From Thiothrix subterranea (lineage in GTDB: Bacteria; Pseudomonadota; Gammaproteobacteria; Thiotrichales; Thiotrichaceae): a DNA stretch of 64,000 bases. The translations under genes were made by a program, and so were the position numbers. Below, one piece after another: positions 8,653 to 17,168 of this stretch. Numbering within the stretch: position 1 is the first letter of the stretch; every line of letters starts with the position of its first letter. The notes under the pieces are model-generated. The model did not search any database. It was not told where the DNA came from and saw only the letters and a program-made list of their open reading frames with translations. The stretch is from NCBI RefSeq assembly GCF_030930995.1, contig NZ_CP133217.1, forward strand, positions 1 to 64,000. Reading direction: 5' to 3'.

Positions 8653-9614
8653 TGCACCCGTTTAGCCTGCCGATTGCCCGTTACCGTTTAACGCTGCGGG
8701 CGCTGACCCCGATTCAATTCCCCGCTTATGCTGGCTCGACTTGGCGCGGCGCGTTTGGTCATGCCTTGCGGCGCACGGTGTGTATTACCCGTGAGCCGGA
8801 TTGTCGCCAGTGTTTGTTGTGGCGTTCCTGTGTTTACAGTCAGGTGTTTGAAACACCAGCAGGGCATGGGCCATTGCTGGAAAAGATTAATGCCGCGCCC
8901 CACCCTTACATTATGCAGCCGTTGGCAACGTCGGGGCGGCAGTATGCGCCGGGGGAAGTGTTTGCGCTGGAATTGAGTTTGCTGGGGGCGGCGATTGGGC
9001 ATTTGCCGTATTTAATCCACGCGATACAGCAGGTGGGCGAACGCGGAATTGGTAAGGGCGATGGGCGTTATGCGCTGGTGGCGGTGGCACAGGAGCTTGC
9101 GCCGGGGGCGGGGGAATGGGCGCAGATTCAGGCGGCGGGGGGAAGTTTGCAGGCGTTAGCGGGGGTTGTGCCGTTGATTCCGCCGCTGCCGGACGGGGTG
9201 CGGGTGCGCTTGTTGACGCCGTTGCGCTTGTTGCAGGAGGGGACGCCAATACGCAGCAGCCGGTTTACGTTTCAGTTGTTTATCAATGCGTTGATGCGGC
9301 GGATTACCTTGTTGCACGCTTATCATGCGGGGGTGGAATTGGCGGCGGATTTTAAGGCGTTGAGCCAGCGGGCGGCAGCGGTGACATTGGAAGATGCGGA
9401 TTTGCACTGGCATGAGTGGGCGCGTTATTCCAATCGCCAGCAGAACCATGTGCAGATGGGCGGGCTGGTGGGTAGCTTTTCGCTGGAATTGAGCGGCTTG
9501 GAAGATTTCTGGCCTTGGCTATGGTTGGGGCAGTGGGTACACGCGGGGAAAGGCGCGGTGATGGGCATGGGCGGGTATGCGCTCGACTGCTATACTGGGG
9601 AAAAGGCAATTTGA
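8652..9614 (+). CDS. cas6: CRISPR pre-crRNA endoribonuclease Cas6 (RAMP)
   Basis: A 320-residue RAMP-fold protein. The pattern TPIQFPAYAGSTWRGAFGHALRR near the N-terminus, the four-cysteine segment CITREPDCRQCLLWRSC, and the glycine-rich loop GERGIGKGDGRYAL (about residues 120-135) are typical of the Cas6 subgroup annotated as precrRNA processing RAMP endoribonuclease. It should cut the 36-bp repeats of all three arrays to produce crRNAs for Cmr. I take ATG 8652, which overlaps the phaR stop; an upstream in-frame ATG at 8568 would lie inside phaR and before the conserved domain. Many GC-rich codons, unlike the AT-richer cmr1. Which residues catalyse is not evident. Confidence 0.85.
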   Translation: MHPFSLPIARYRLTLRALTPIQFPAYAGSTWRGAFGHALRRTVCITREPDCRQCLLWRSCVYSQVFETPAGHGPLLEKINAAPHPYIMQPLATSGRQYAPGEVFALELSLLGAAIGHLPYLIHAIQQVGERGIGKGDGRYALVAVAQELAPGAGEWAQIQAAGGSLQALAGVVPLIPPLPDGVRVRLLTPLRLLQEGTPIRSSRFTFQLFINALMRRITLLHAYHAGVELAADFKALSQRAAAVTLEDADLHWHEWARYSNRQQNHVQMGGLVGSFSLELSGLEDFWPWLWLGQWVHAGKGAVMGMGGYALDCYTGEKAI

Positions 9615-9626
9615 GAGGCAAGTATT

Positions 9627-10118
9627 ATGCAATCCGCAAATTTTATCAGCTCATGTATCACGCATTTGTTGGAAGTAAACGATATTGAATTTCAAGGGCT
9701 AGGTTCGCTTACACTGCAAAAGCAAACAGTGAAAACGACGATAGAACCGAATAGCTGCTATTACATTGAACATGAATTGGTGATTCGTGGCAAAAAGGAC
9801 ATTAGTCTGGATATTGACCCGCCACCGGATTTGGCAGTGGAAATCGACATTTATTCGCCGACAGATCGGGCGTTGTACGCGGCGCTGGGTGTGCCGGAGT
9901 TGTGGATATACGATGGCAAACAGTTGGTGATTTGGGTGTTACAGGCGGGTGAATATCAGGCCGTTGAATTTAGCCCGCATTTTCCGGGGTTGGCGTTGCG
10001 GGAGAAAGTCCCGGTATTGCTGAGCTTGGCGGAACGTGAGGGGCGCATGGTGGCGATGAAGGCGTTTCGGGCTTGGGTGGGAGAAAATCCCTATTCAAAC
10101 GCTGCTGAGGTGGTGTAA
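9627..10118 (+). CDS. Uma2 family (DUF820) putative endonuclease
   Basis: A 163-residue protein with the restriction-endonuclease-like core of Uma2 proteins: PPPDLAVEIDIYSPTDR (metal-binding Asp and Glu), ALGVPELWIYDGKQLVIWVL and a C-terminal helical end. It lacks the longer N-terminal part usual for the roughly 190-residue members (compare 30610 and 61301). It lies 12 bp after cas6 and just before the leader of array 1. Uma2 proteins are widespread in filamentous bacteria; their physiological role is unproven. A TATACT hexamer at 9591-9596 may give it its own promoter inside cas6. Confidence 0.8.
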   Translation: MQSANFISSCITHLLEVNDIEFQGLGSLTLQKQTVKTTIEPNSCYYIEHELVIRGKKDISLDIDPPPDLAVEIDIYSPTDRALYAALGVPELWIYDGKQLVIWVLQAGEYQAVEFSPHFPGLALREKVPVLLSLAEREGRMVAMKAFRAWVGENPYSNAAEVV

Positions 10119-10159
10119 GATTAATCTATTCACACGGACACAGGGCTGTGTTGCTTGCT

Positions 10160-10268
10160 TAAAAACCCAACTTGATCAGTTTTCTTTCAAGACAACTTTT
10201 TATACAGTGCATTTCCTGCTAAGGGTCTCTGTAACCCACTGATTCAAAAGGCTGATTAGACACGAGCC
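10160..10268 (+). promoter_or_regulatory. leader of CRISPR array 1
   Basis: The last roughly 110 bases before the first repeat are nearly identical to those before arrays 2 and 3, including AACTTTTTATACAGTG, TTTCCTGCTAAGGGTCTCTG and the repeat-proximal GATTAGACACGAGC. Conserved AT-rich sequence in this position is the leader that carries the array promoter and guides spacer integration. Further upstream this leader diverges from the other two. Confidence 0.85.
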
Positions 10269-11143
10269 TTCTGAAGACCGCCCTGATTTAAAAGGGATTA
10301 AGACCCGGATGGTATGCGTACTTTCTTTGAATTTGGAGTTCTGAAGACCGCCCTGATTTAAAAGGGATTAAGACGTACCCGCGTCGTTAGATACTTTAAA
10401 AGTTTCAGCTTCTGAAGACCGCCCTGATTTAAAAGGGATTAAGACTCCAGTTTACGGGTGAGTAGTCAATTTTTAATGTTCTGAAGACCGCCCTGATTTA
10501 AAAGGGATTAAGACCTTTTGCCAACCGGTTAACGCAATAATGTACTTCTGAAGACCGCCCTGATTTAAAAGGGATTAAGACGGCTACGCCGTGTAAGTAT
10601 CCGTTTTCTTTTTGCTTCTGAAGACCGCCCTGATTTAAAAGGGATTAAGACTTTTAATACTTTTAATTACACAGTTTGCTAGTACTTCTGAAGACCGCCC
10701 TGATTTAAAAGGGATTAAGACGCTTCGTACTCTTCGATCATATCAGCAGAAACCACATTCTGAAGACCGCCCTGATTTAAAAGGGATTAAGACAACTGGC
10801 GAATGGCTCTTTTGCCGTTGGGATATTTTCTGAAGACCGCCCTGATTTAAAAGGGATTAAGACCCAGCATCTTTAGGCTGGATCATCAATTCATTACGTT
10901 CTGAAGACCGCCCTGATTTAAAAGGGATTAAGACCACCTCAAAAAGTTTGTAGCCTAATAAAATTCCGATTCTGAAGACCGCCCTGATTTAAAAGGGATT
11001 AAGACACGCTGTTCCGTTTAATTGTATGGATACCACTGATTCTGAAGACCGCCCTGATTTAAAAGGGATTAAGACCTTGTTCGGGAGAACTCTTTTTCTA
11101 GTGGAAATTCTGAAGACCTCCCTGATTTAAAAGGGATTAATGC
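10269..11143 (+). CRISPR. CRISPR array 1: 13 repeats, 12 spacers
   Basis: The 36-bp repeat starts TTCTGAAGACCGCCCTGATT and ends AAAAGGGATTAAGAC. Starts: 10269, 10339, 10410, 10479, 10546, 10616, 10686, 10758, 10828, 10899, 10970, 11040 and 11108. Spacers are about 31-36 bp. The last repeat is degenerate (CTCCC for CGCCC; its 3' end reads TAATGC), which marks the leader-distal end. The repeat contains a short CCCT...AGGG stem. The orientation (leader on the left) puts crRNA on the plus strand, with the repeat 3' end serving as the 5' handle. Confidence 0.97.
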
Positions 11144-11163
11144 CGGTAAGTGCTTACTTGCTA

Positions 11164-11264
11164 GAAGAAACCCCTCCTAACCTCCCCTTATCAGGGGAGG
11201 AATAAGAAACAGCGGTATCTCTTAGCTCCTCCCCTGATAAGGGGAGGCTGGGAGGGGTTTCTTC
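11164..11264. repeat. palindromic element, GAAACCCCTCC family, copy B
   Basis: Begins GAAGAAACCCCTCC and ends GGAGGGGTTTCTTC with inner TATCAGGGGAGG / CCTCCCCTGATAAGG arms. It lies 20 bp beyond array 1. Same family as 3556-3656 and 45388-45493. It separates array 1 from the NE0113 gene and could terminate the array transcript. Confidence 0.85.
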
Positions 11265-11320
11265 CGCGTAACATCTACGCTCAGGCAACGAAGCAAGGCG
11301 ATTTCCGCGCCGATTCCGCC

Positions 11321-11326
11321 TATAAT
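11321..11326 (+). promoter_or_regulatory. TATAAT -10 hexamer, possibly leaderless promoter of the NE0113 gene
   Basis: A perfect TATAAT ends seven bases before the ATG at 11333, so transcription would start at or beside the A of the start codon. No clear -35 hexamer or Shine-Dalgarno site is visible. If used, the mRNA would be leaderless. Confidence 0.35.
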
Positions 11327-11332
11327 TGCCGC

Positions 11333-12460
11333 ATGACAATCCCCGACCCCACCCAACCGCACACCTACCCGCGCCGTATTTTGCTGGCGGTGGCGGCGAA
11401 TTCCCCGCAAATTGTCACCGAAACCGTCTACGCCCTCACCCAACACACCCGCCCCGCGTGTATGCCTACCGAAGTACACATTATCACCACCCGCCAAGGT
11501 GAGCCGTTTGTGCGCCAATTGCTGGGTGGCACGCAACCCGGCTGGCTGGCGAAACTGTGCGCGGATTATGCCCTACCCGCCCCCGCTTGCGACCCCTCGC
11601 ACATCCACCTGATCACGGATGCGGCGGGGCAAGCGCTCGACGACATTCGCACCCACCGCGACAATACCCACGCCGCCGATTGCATCACCCGCATTGTGCA
11701 ACAACTGACCGCCGACCCGCACAGCCAACTCACCGTTTCGCTTTCCGGCGGGCGACGCACCATGACGTTTTACGCTGGCTACGCGCTCTCGCTATTGGGC
11801 AGGGCGCAAGACCGCCTCACCCATGTGCTGGTCGATCAGGAGTATTTTTTTCACCAAGAATTCTTCTACCCACCGCCGCGCAGTGTCTGGGTGGTGCGCG
11901 AAGACGGCTCTGGTTTTGATGCCAGCAAGGTGGAAGTGACGCTCGCCGACATCCCGTTTGTGCGCTTGCGCGAAGGTTTGCCGCAAGACTTGTTGCAAGG
12001 CAGCAGCAGTTTCAGCGCCACTATCGCCGCCGCACAACGCCGTTTTGACCCCGCGCAGGTACGCCTCGATTGGCAACGCGCCAGCCTCACTTGTGGCGGA
12101 ATTCCCGTCACCATGTCCCCCGTGCAACTGGCGTTTTATGCGTGGATGTTGCAACGCCGCGCCAACGATTTACCCCCCATCCACTGGACTAGCGCCGAAA
12201 CCCCTGATCTTGCCAGCCAATTCCTCACCGTTTACGCCCGCCTGCACGGGCAAACCGGCAGCTACGAACAGGTAGCGCTGGCGTTGCGCGACGGCATCAC
12301 CAAAGCGTGGTTTGACGAACGCAAATCGAATACCCATAAGGCGTTACGCGCCGCGCTCGGTCAGGCGGCGGCAGAGGCGTATTTGCTGCACCCGCATGGG
12401 AAAAAGCCGCGTACTTGTTTTGGGTTGACGTTGGCGGTGGGTGTGTTGATGTTGGTTTGA
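11333..12460 (+). CDS. NE0113-family CRISPR-associated CARF protein (Csm6-type ring nuclease)
   Basis: A 375-residue protein. The N-terminal CARF-type Rossmann domain shows RRILLAVAANSPQIVTETVYAL and PTEVHIITTRQG, followed by QLTVSLSGGRRTMTFYAGYALSLLGR, the conserved S-GGRRTM loop expected to bind cyclic oligoadenylate. The C-terminal third (FDERKSNTHKALRAALG) matches the end of the NE0113 family (Pfam Cas_NE0113), whose members are annotated as CRISPR ring nucleases. No HEPN RxxxxH motif is obvious. It probably degrades or senses the second messenger made by Cas10. It sits between array 1 and the cmr operon; the gap to cmr1 is 204 bp with its own promoter, so expression may be separate. Confidence 0.82.
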   Translation: MTIPDPTQPHTYPRRILLAVAANSPQIVTETVYALTQHTRPACMPTEVHIITTRQGEPFVRQLLGGTQPGWLAKLCADYALPAPACDPSHIHLITDAAGQALDDIRTHRDNTHAADCITRIVQQLTADPHSQLTVSLSGGRRTMTFYAGYALSLLGRAQDRLTHVLVDQEYFFHQEFFYPPPRSVWVVREDGSGFDASKVEVTLADIPFVRLREGLPQDLLQGSSSFSATIAAAQRRFDPAQVRLDWQRASLTCGGIPVTMSPVQLAFYAWMLQRRANDLPPIHWTSAETPDLASQFLTVYARLHGQTGSYEQVALALRDGITKAWFDERKSNTHKALRAALGQAAAEAYLLHPHGKKPRTCFGLTLAVGVLMLV

Positions 12461-12577
12461 CGGAATGTGAGTGTTATCACCGTACCTGACACATTATTCA
12501 GCCATAATTCCGACTAGGCGTCCGCCAGACACATTTCAAGGTATTGACAACGTATCGCTATGGGTGGGTATCGGGTT

Positions 12578-12623
12578 TGACAAGCTTGTCATCGGTGACA
12601 AGTGGAGGTGTTTAGTTAATACT
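12578..12623 (+). promoter_or_regulatory. predicted operator-promoter of the cmr operon
   Basis: A perfect 14-bp palindrome TGACAAGCTTGTCA (12578-12591), then 26 bases, then AATACT (12618-12623) as a -10-like hexamer; the cmr1 ATG is at 12665. An extra half site TGACAAG is at 12596-12602. The same arrangement with identical 26-base spacing precedes csx16, the Cam1-like gene and the DUF2130 gene. No -35 consensus is found 17 bases before the hexamer, which suggests activator dependence. An alternative TATAAA at 12630 is less well spaced. Confidence 0.65.
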
Positions 12624-12664
12624 CACTGCTATAAATTTATTGCATCAACGGCAAAGGGCAAAGC

Positions 12665-13933
12665 ATGGCACTAATCTTCAAAGAACCACATGTCATTCGG
12701 GCAACGTATCGTATTGTTACACCGATGTTTATTGGGGATGCGGAACAAAAGGCATCCGGCATATCACCAGCTTCGGTCAAAGGTGCGTTGCGCTTTTGGT
12801 GGCGTGCGTTGCGCTGGGGGCAGATTCGCACTGAAATCCAATCTGATACAGCAGCCTTGCAGCGCTTGCACAAAGAAGAAGCGGGGCTGTTTGGTACGTC
12901 TGCGGATAACGGCAAAGCCGCGCGGTTTACTTTGCGGGTTACATCGGATGCAAAATCAGCAGCACCACCGACTCCTCAACCAGGCATTCAATATTTGCTC
13001 GGGCAAGGACTATATCATTTCAATAACGGCTACTTACGTCCAGCATTGGCAGCAGATGCATTTCTAGCTATAGAGCTTTTTGTTAATCCAAAATCCGATA
13101 AGCAAGCTCAGACCGATTACGATGCTCAAAAAACGCAACTGACCCAAGCACTATTGGCATTAGGCTTATTGGGAGGTCTTGGAAGTCGTGCCAGAAAAGG
13201 ATTTGGATCGCTATCCATTGAGTCATTAACCTATGGAAAAGATGCAGTAGCTATACCTAAAAATCTTACCGAACTAAGCAATATTCTAAGCGGTTGGAAA
13301 TGTAATGCTGGATTACCTCCCTTTACTGCATTTTCTAGCAAAACTCGTATTGATGCTATTTTATAAGCAACAAACTCACTGGATGCTTTGAATAAAATTG
13401 GCGAGCAGCAACAACTTTATCGTTCCTATGGACAAAATGGATTAGTTAATCACAAAAAAGCGGAAAGAACATTCACACCCGACCACGATTTAGTTTTAAA
13501 TATTATTCGTAATAAAAATGCTGACAATCGTATCCCGAAACGTTCTATATTCGGGCTTCCACATAATTATTTCTTCTCCTCCGAGTTTAATAAAGTCAAA
13601 AATGAAGCTATTGCTAGAGGAGAAAATGAGCAAGATGCAAAAAGAAAAGCTAGGCGTGAATCACAAGCTGAGTTTTCAGCATCTGTGAAAGATCGAACAA
13701 GACGTGCCTCTCCATTATTTATTCACGTACATAAATTTCCAGATAGAAAAGTAGCAGTAGTACAAACTTTATTACCTAGCGAGTTTTTGCCAGATCGAAC
13801 CGCATTGGAATTCAAAATGGGAAACAAACCAAATGATAAGGTTCAAGTGTTATTCAACGAACAAACCATGATTGATTGGCAAGTGATTCACACCTACATG
13901 GATCGTTTCGCAGAAAAGGTGCGCGTACTATGA
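12665..13933 (+). pseudogene. cmr1: type III-B Cmr1, interrupted by one in-frame TAA
   Basis: Two open frames in the same reading phase (12665-13366 and from 13367 to 13933) are separated only by TAA at 13364-13366. The first part has the Cmr1 RAMP signature RIVTPMFIGDAEQKASGISPASVKGALRFWWRAL and the glycine-rich loop LGLLGGLGSRARKGFGSLSIE; the second continues with LYRSYGQNG and DHD, as in full-length Cmr1 of about 420 residues. Replacing TAA by CAA (Gln) would restore the protein. Either it is a nonsense mutation, a sequencing error, or the stop is read through or re-initiated. Cmr1 caps the 3' end of the Cmr backbone, so loss could weaken or alter the complex. The second half is AT-richer than its neighbours. 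Confidence 0.85.
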
Positions 13934-15876
13934 GCAATAACACTCACTACTTCCATTTCACTCTCGGCCCCGTACAAGGCTTTGTGTCACAAGCTCGTCG
14001 TACCCGTGATTTTTGGGCAGGGTCATTTATTCTGTCGTGGCTGGCAGCCGTAGCGATTCAAGCGGTAAAACACCAAAAAGGCAAGGTGGAATTTCCAAAG
14101 CCAGATGAAAATTACATGGCGTGGCTAGTTGGTGACGGCAAAGACAATAAACCCACCCAAGGTAGCATTCCCAACCGTTTTAAGGGCTTAGTCGCAGCGG
14201 TTGACCCCATGACATTTAACCCTGATGCCGTTGTTAATACCGTGCAAGAAGCATGGAAAGCCCTTGCCGAAAAAGTTTGGGAAGCCGATTTAGCAACAGT
14301 CAGTAATGGCGTGCAACGCAATATCTGGGATCGGCAAATCAGCAACTTTTGGGATATGAGTTGGGTTATTACTGAAGATGAAAACGACAGTTCCGCGCTG
14401 GACAAACGCAAGAACTGGCGTACCTACGCCCCGCCCGAAGAACCCGGTGTGAAATGCGCGATGATGGACAGCTGGCAAGAGCTTTCTGGTGAAAAACGCC
14501 CTAACCGCGATGCCATGAATGTCTTCTGGAATAAAGTGCGGATAATGGGAAGCGATGGCATGAAAAGTGACTTGCGCCCCAATGAAGCCCTCTGCGCCAT
14601 TGCGTTTGTCAAACGCCGCTTCAGCCGCCACTTCCACAAACTTGATCACACGATGAAAACCTATCCTCCTATGGAAAAGGGTTGGCAATTGAAAGGCTGG
14701 GAAGTCGCGACTGCTGTGCCTTCTGTTGTCTACATGGCAGCCGTGCATTGGTTAGAAAAAGCACTGAACACTGCCGATGAACTCACTTTAAACACCTTTT
14801 TTAGCCAAGCCCGAACCTTGGCAGGTCAATACGGTGAATGGGATACACAAATCAAATGTCTCACCGAAGCATGGGGCAAGCGTGAATGGAAAGCATTGGA
14901 TGGCAATGTATTCTTTGAAAGCTCACTCGAAAACCCAAATATCTTTGAAGATCAAAAACAAGCTGAAAAAGTGTTGAAGGCATTGAATGCCGTGCGTGAC
15001 AGTGCCTACCCTAAATTGCCTAAACCCACGCCATTTTACGCAGTTTTGATGATGGATGGCGATTCGCTCGGCTCACACATGAGCAATCCAGACAAGCAAA
15101 CGGCTATCACCAACGGCTTGGCTAAATTCACTAAAGGCGTACAACCGATTGTTTACCAACACAGCGGTTTCTTGATGTACGCAGGCGGCGATGACGTGCT
15201 GGCAATATTGCCGCTAGAAGATGCGATTCCTTGCGCTGCCGAACTTCGTACTCACTACATGAGCTGCTTTGACTATAACGATATTCCCACCACACTTTCT
15301 GGTGCAATTGAGTTTGTGCATATCAAAACGCCGCTTACCAAAGTGCTGCACGACGCACATAAACTGCTGGATGAAGTCGCCAAAGACGGGCGTGGACGCG
15401 ATGCTCTCGCCATTCGTGTGTGGAAACCGGGCGGCTTGCAACTCGAATGGGCGCAGCCGTGGAAAATCGCCATTAACCCTCATACGGGCAAAACACATTT
15501 GGAAGAAGTCGCCGCCACTTTCCAAAATATTGAGAAAGATCCAGAACAATTTTCAAGCAAGTTCTTTTACAAAATCCGTGAACGTTTCGCCATGCTCAAC
15601 CCTGAGCGAGGCAGTAAACAAGAGCCGGTCTTAAACGATAACGATGCATTGGCATTGCTGGCAATGGAATACCTGAACTCTGGAAAATCCAACGCGACCA
15701 CAATGGAAGCAGCCAAAGCAAGCATCTGTCCCTTACTAAATCAATGCCGACCTATAACTCGCATTTTGAAAGATAACAAAGAATTACCGATGATTAATTG
15801 GAAGCTTAGCGAACGCTTAGAAGCTGATGGCGCATTGCTGGTGCGTTTCTTGGCACAAAAGGGGATGGAAGAATGA
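13930..15876 (+). CDS. cas10: type III-B Cas10 (Cmr2), cyclic oligoadenylate synthase subunit
   Basis: A 648-residue protein starting at the ATG that overlaps the cmr1 stop (ATGA). The N-terminus (HFTLGPVQGFVSQARRTRDFWAGSFILSW) is the Cmr2 hallmark. Two palm domains are indicated by VLMMDGDSLG (DGD at 376-378) and LMYAGGDDVLAI (GGDD at 419-422), the active site that makes cyclic oligoadenylates from ATP when target RNA is bound. No HD motif (HxxxxHD) is seen in the N-terminal third, so target DNA cleavage is unlikely. Overlaps of four bases with cmr1 and cmr3 imply tight operon coupling. Confidence 0.95.
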   Translation: MSNNTHYFHFTLGPVQGFVSQARRTRDFWAGSFILSWLAAVAIQAVKHQKGKVEFPKPDENYMAWLVGDGKDNKPTQGSIPNRFKGLVAAVDPMTFNPDAVVNTVQEAWKALAEKVWEADLATVSNGVQRNIWDRQISNFWDMSWVITEDENDSSALDKRKNWRTYAPPEEPGVKCAMMDSWQELSGEKRPNRDAMNVFWNKVRIMGSDGMKSDLRPNEALCAIAFVKRRFSRHFHKLDHTMKTYPPMEKGWQLKGWEVATAVPSVVYMAAVHWLEKALNTADELTLNTFFSQARTLAGQYGEWDTQIKCLTEAWGKREWKALDGNVFFESSLENPNIFEDQKQAEKVLKALNAVRDSAYPKLPKPTPFYAVLMMDGDSLGSHMSNPDKQTAITNGLAKFTKGVQPIVYQHSGFLMYAGGDDVLAILPLEDAIPCAAELRTHYMSCFDYNDIPTTLSGAIEFVHIKTPLTKVLHDAHKLLDEVAKDGRGRDALAIRVWKPGGLQLEWAQPWKIAINPHTGKTHLEEVAATFQNIEKDPEQFSSKFFYKIRERFAMLNPERGSKQEPVLNDNDALALLAMEYLNSGKSNATTMEAAKASICPLLNQCRPITRILKDNKELPMINWKLSERLEADGALLVRFLAQKGMEE

Positions 15877-17168
15877 GTAAGCCCAACAAGCATAAACAAC
15901 CACATAAACCTGTGCATTACGGCAAAAAATCGCAACAGTCACCACCAAAACCTGTTGCTACAAAACCGACACCAACACCCGAACAAGCGACGGTGCAGTG
16001 CGTGGTAGATGGCAAAGCCACTCTGGTATTCAATGCCACTGACACGCTGTTTTTCCGTGAATCGCGCCCAATGGAAGCACTCGGCGAAGCCCAAAGCGTA
16101 TTTCCACCGCCTGTGCGTACACTGGCTGGTGCAGTTCGTACATTGATTGGTGAACATTTTCAGGTACAGTGGCACGAGTTTGATCAGAAAAAAGGGGAAC
16201 ATCCCCTTGCCGCCCACATCGGTTTCGGCGAATCACTGGGCAACTTACGCTTTCAAGGCTCATGGTTGGCATGTAACGGCGAACGTCTTTATCCTGCCCC
16301 GCTGCACTTAATGCGTAAAGGCGAGAAATTATTCCAACTCACCTTGGATGCAAACACTGTGCGCTGCGATTGGGGTGAAAACGTGCGCCTGCCCAAACTC
16401 CCCGACGGCGACGAACCGAAAGGCAGTAAACCATTGGAAAACACTTGGCTTACTGAGGCAGGCTTAGAGGCTGTACTTGCAGGCGAAAACCCCAGTCTTG
16501 AAAAATCCACTAAAGAAAAGCCGGATATCAAAACCCAAGTTTATTTTGCTGATGATTTATTTGAAAAAGAATCACGTCTCGGCATTGCCCGCGACAACGC
16601 CACCCGCAGCGTACAGAAAGGTCTGTTGTACCAAACTCAACACATTCGTCCCAACACTGACCTGTCAATTGAGTTAGATGTCGAAGGTTTGCCCGATGAT
16701 ATGCCAACCCAAGCGATGATACGTTTGGGCGGAGAGGGGCGCACCGCCAGTCTTCGCGTGAAGCCAGCAGATAACACCTTTCCAACGGCAAGCATCAGCG
16801 GTACGAAATTTGCCCTCTATCTTCTCACGCCGCTATACGGATCGCCCTGCCTTGATTTTCATCGCAAGAAATGCAAACCAACCGTATGGCAAGGCACGCT
16901 CAATGGCATTGCCCTCACTCTACACGGTGCAATCACTGGAAAAGTTCAGCGTGTTGGCGGTTGGGACATGGCAGCCAACAAACCGCGCCCCGTGAAAAGT
17001 CTAGTACCCGCTGGCAGTGTATTCTTTTGCAGCGTGGACAACGGCGATATTCAAGCGGCTATCGACGCATTACACAACCAACACATTGGCGACTTCACCG
17101 AATACGGCTACGGACACCTCGCCGTCGGCGTGTGGAATGACAACGAAATTCAAGGAAATAAAGCATGA
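15873..17168 (+). CDS. cmr3: type III-B Cmr3 (RAMP, crRNA 5'-handle subunit)
   Basis: A 431-residue RAMP protein. After a Lys/Pro/Gln-rich, probably disordered N-terminus (residues 1-40), the Cmr3 signature appears: FNATDTLFFRESRPMEALGEAQSVFPPPVRTLAGAVRTLIG (about 55-95). The glycine-rich end VPAGSVFFCSVDNG and GYGHLAVGVW is also typical. Cmr3 with Cas10 forms the foot of the complex and holds the 5' tag derived from the CRISPR repeat. It overlaps cas10 and cmr4 by four bases each. The extended basic N-terminus is longer than in most Cmr3 proteins. Confidence 0.93.
   Translation: MSKPNKHKQPHKPVHYGKKSQQSPPKPVATKPTPTPEQATVQCVVDGKATLVFNATDTLFFRESRPMEALGEAQSVFPPPVRTLAGAVRTLIGEHFQVQWHEFDQKKGEHPLAAHIGFGESLGNLRFQGSWLACNGERLYPAPLHLMRKGEKLFQLTLDANTVRCDWGENVRLPKLPDGDEPKGSKPLENTWLTEAGLEAVLAGENPSLEKSTKEKPDIKTQVYFADDLFEKESRLGIARDNATRSVQKGLLYQTQHIRPNTDLSIELDVEGLPDDMPTQAMIRLGGEGRTASLRVKPADNTFPTASISGTKFALYLLTPLYGSPCLDFHRKKCKPTVWQGTLNGIALTLHGAITGKVQRVGGWDMAANKPRPVKSLVPAGSVFFCSVDNGDIQAAIDALHNQHIGDFTEYGYGHLAVGVWNDNEIQGNKA

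Noticed and set aside
12577-12582. TTGACA at the left of the cmr palindrome read as a -35 box
   Set aside because: No -10 hexamer lies 16-18 bases downstream, and the other three palindromes lack the same TTGACA; the conserved 26-base spacing to a -10 fits an activator site better.
13388-13933. Second half of cmr1 as an independent gene
   Set aside because: It is in the same frame as the first half, separated by a single stop codon, has no good ribosome site, and continues the Cmr1 sequence.
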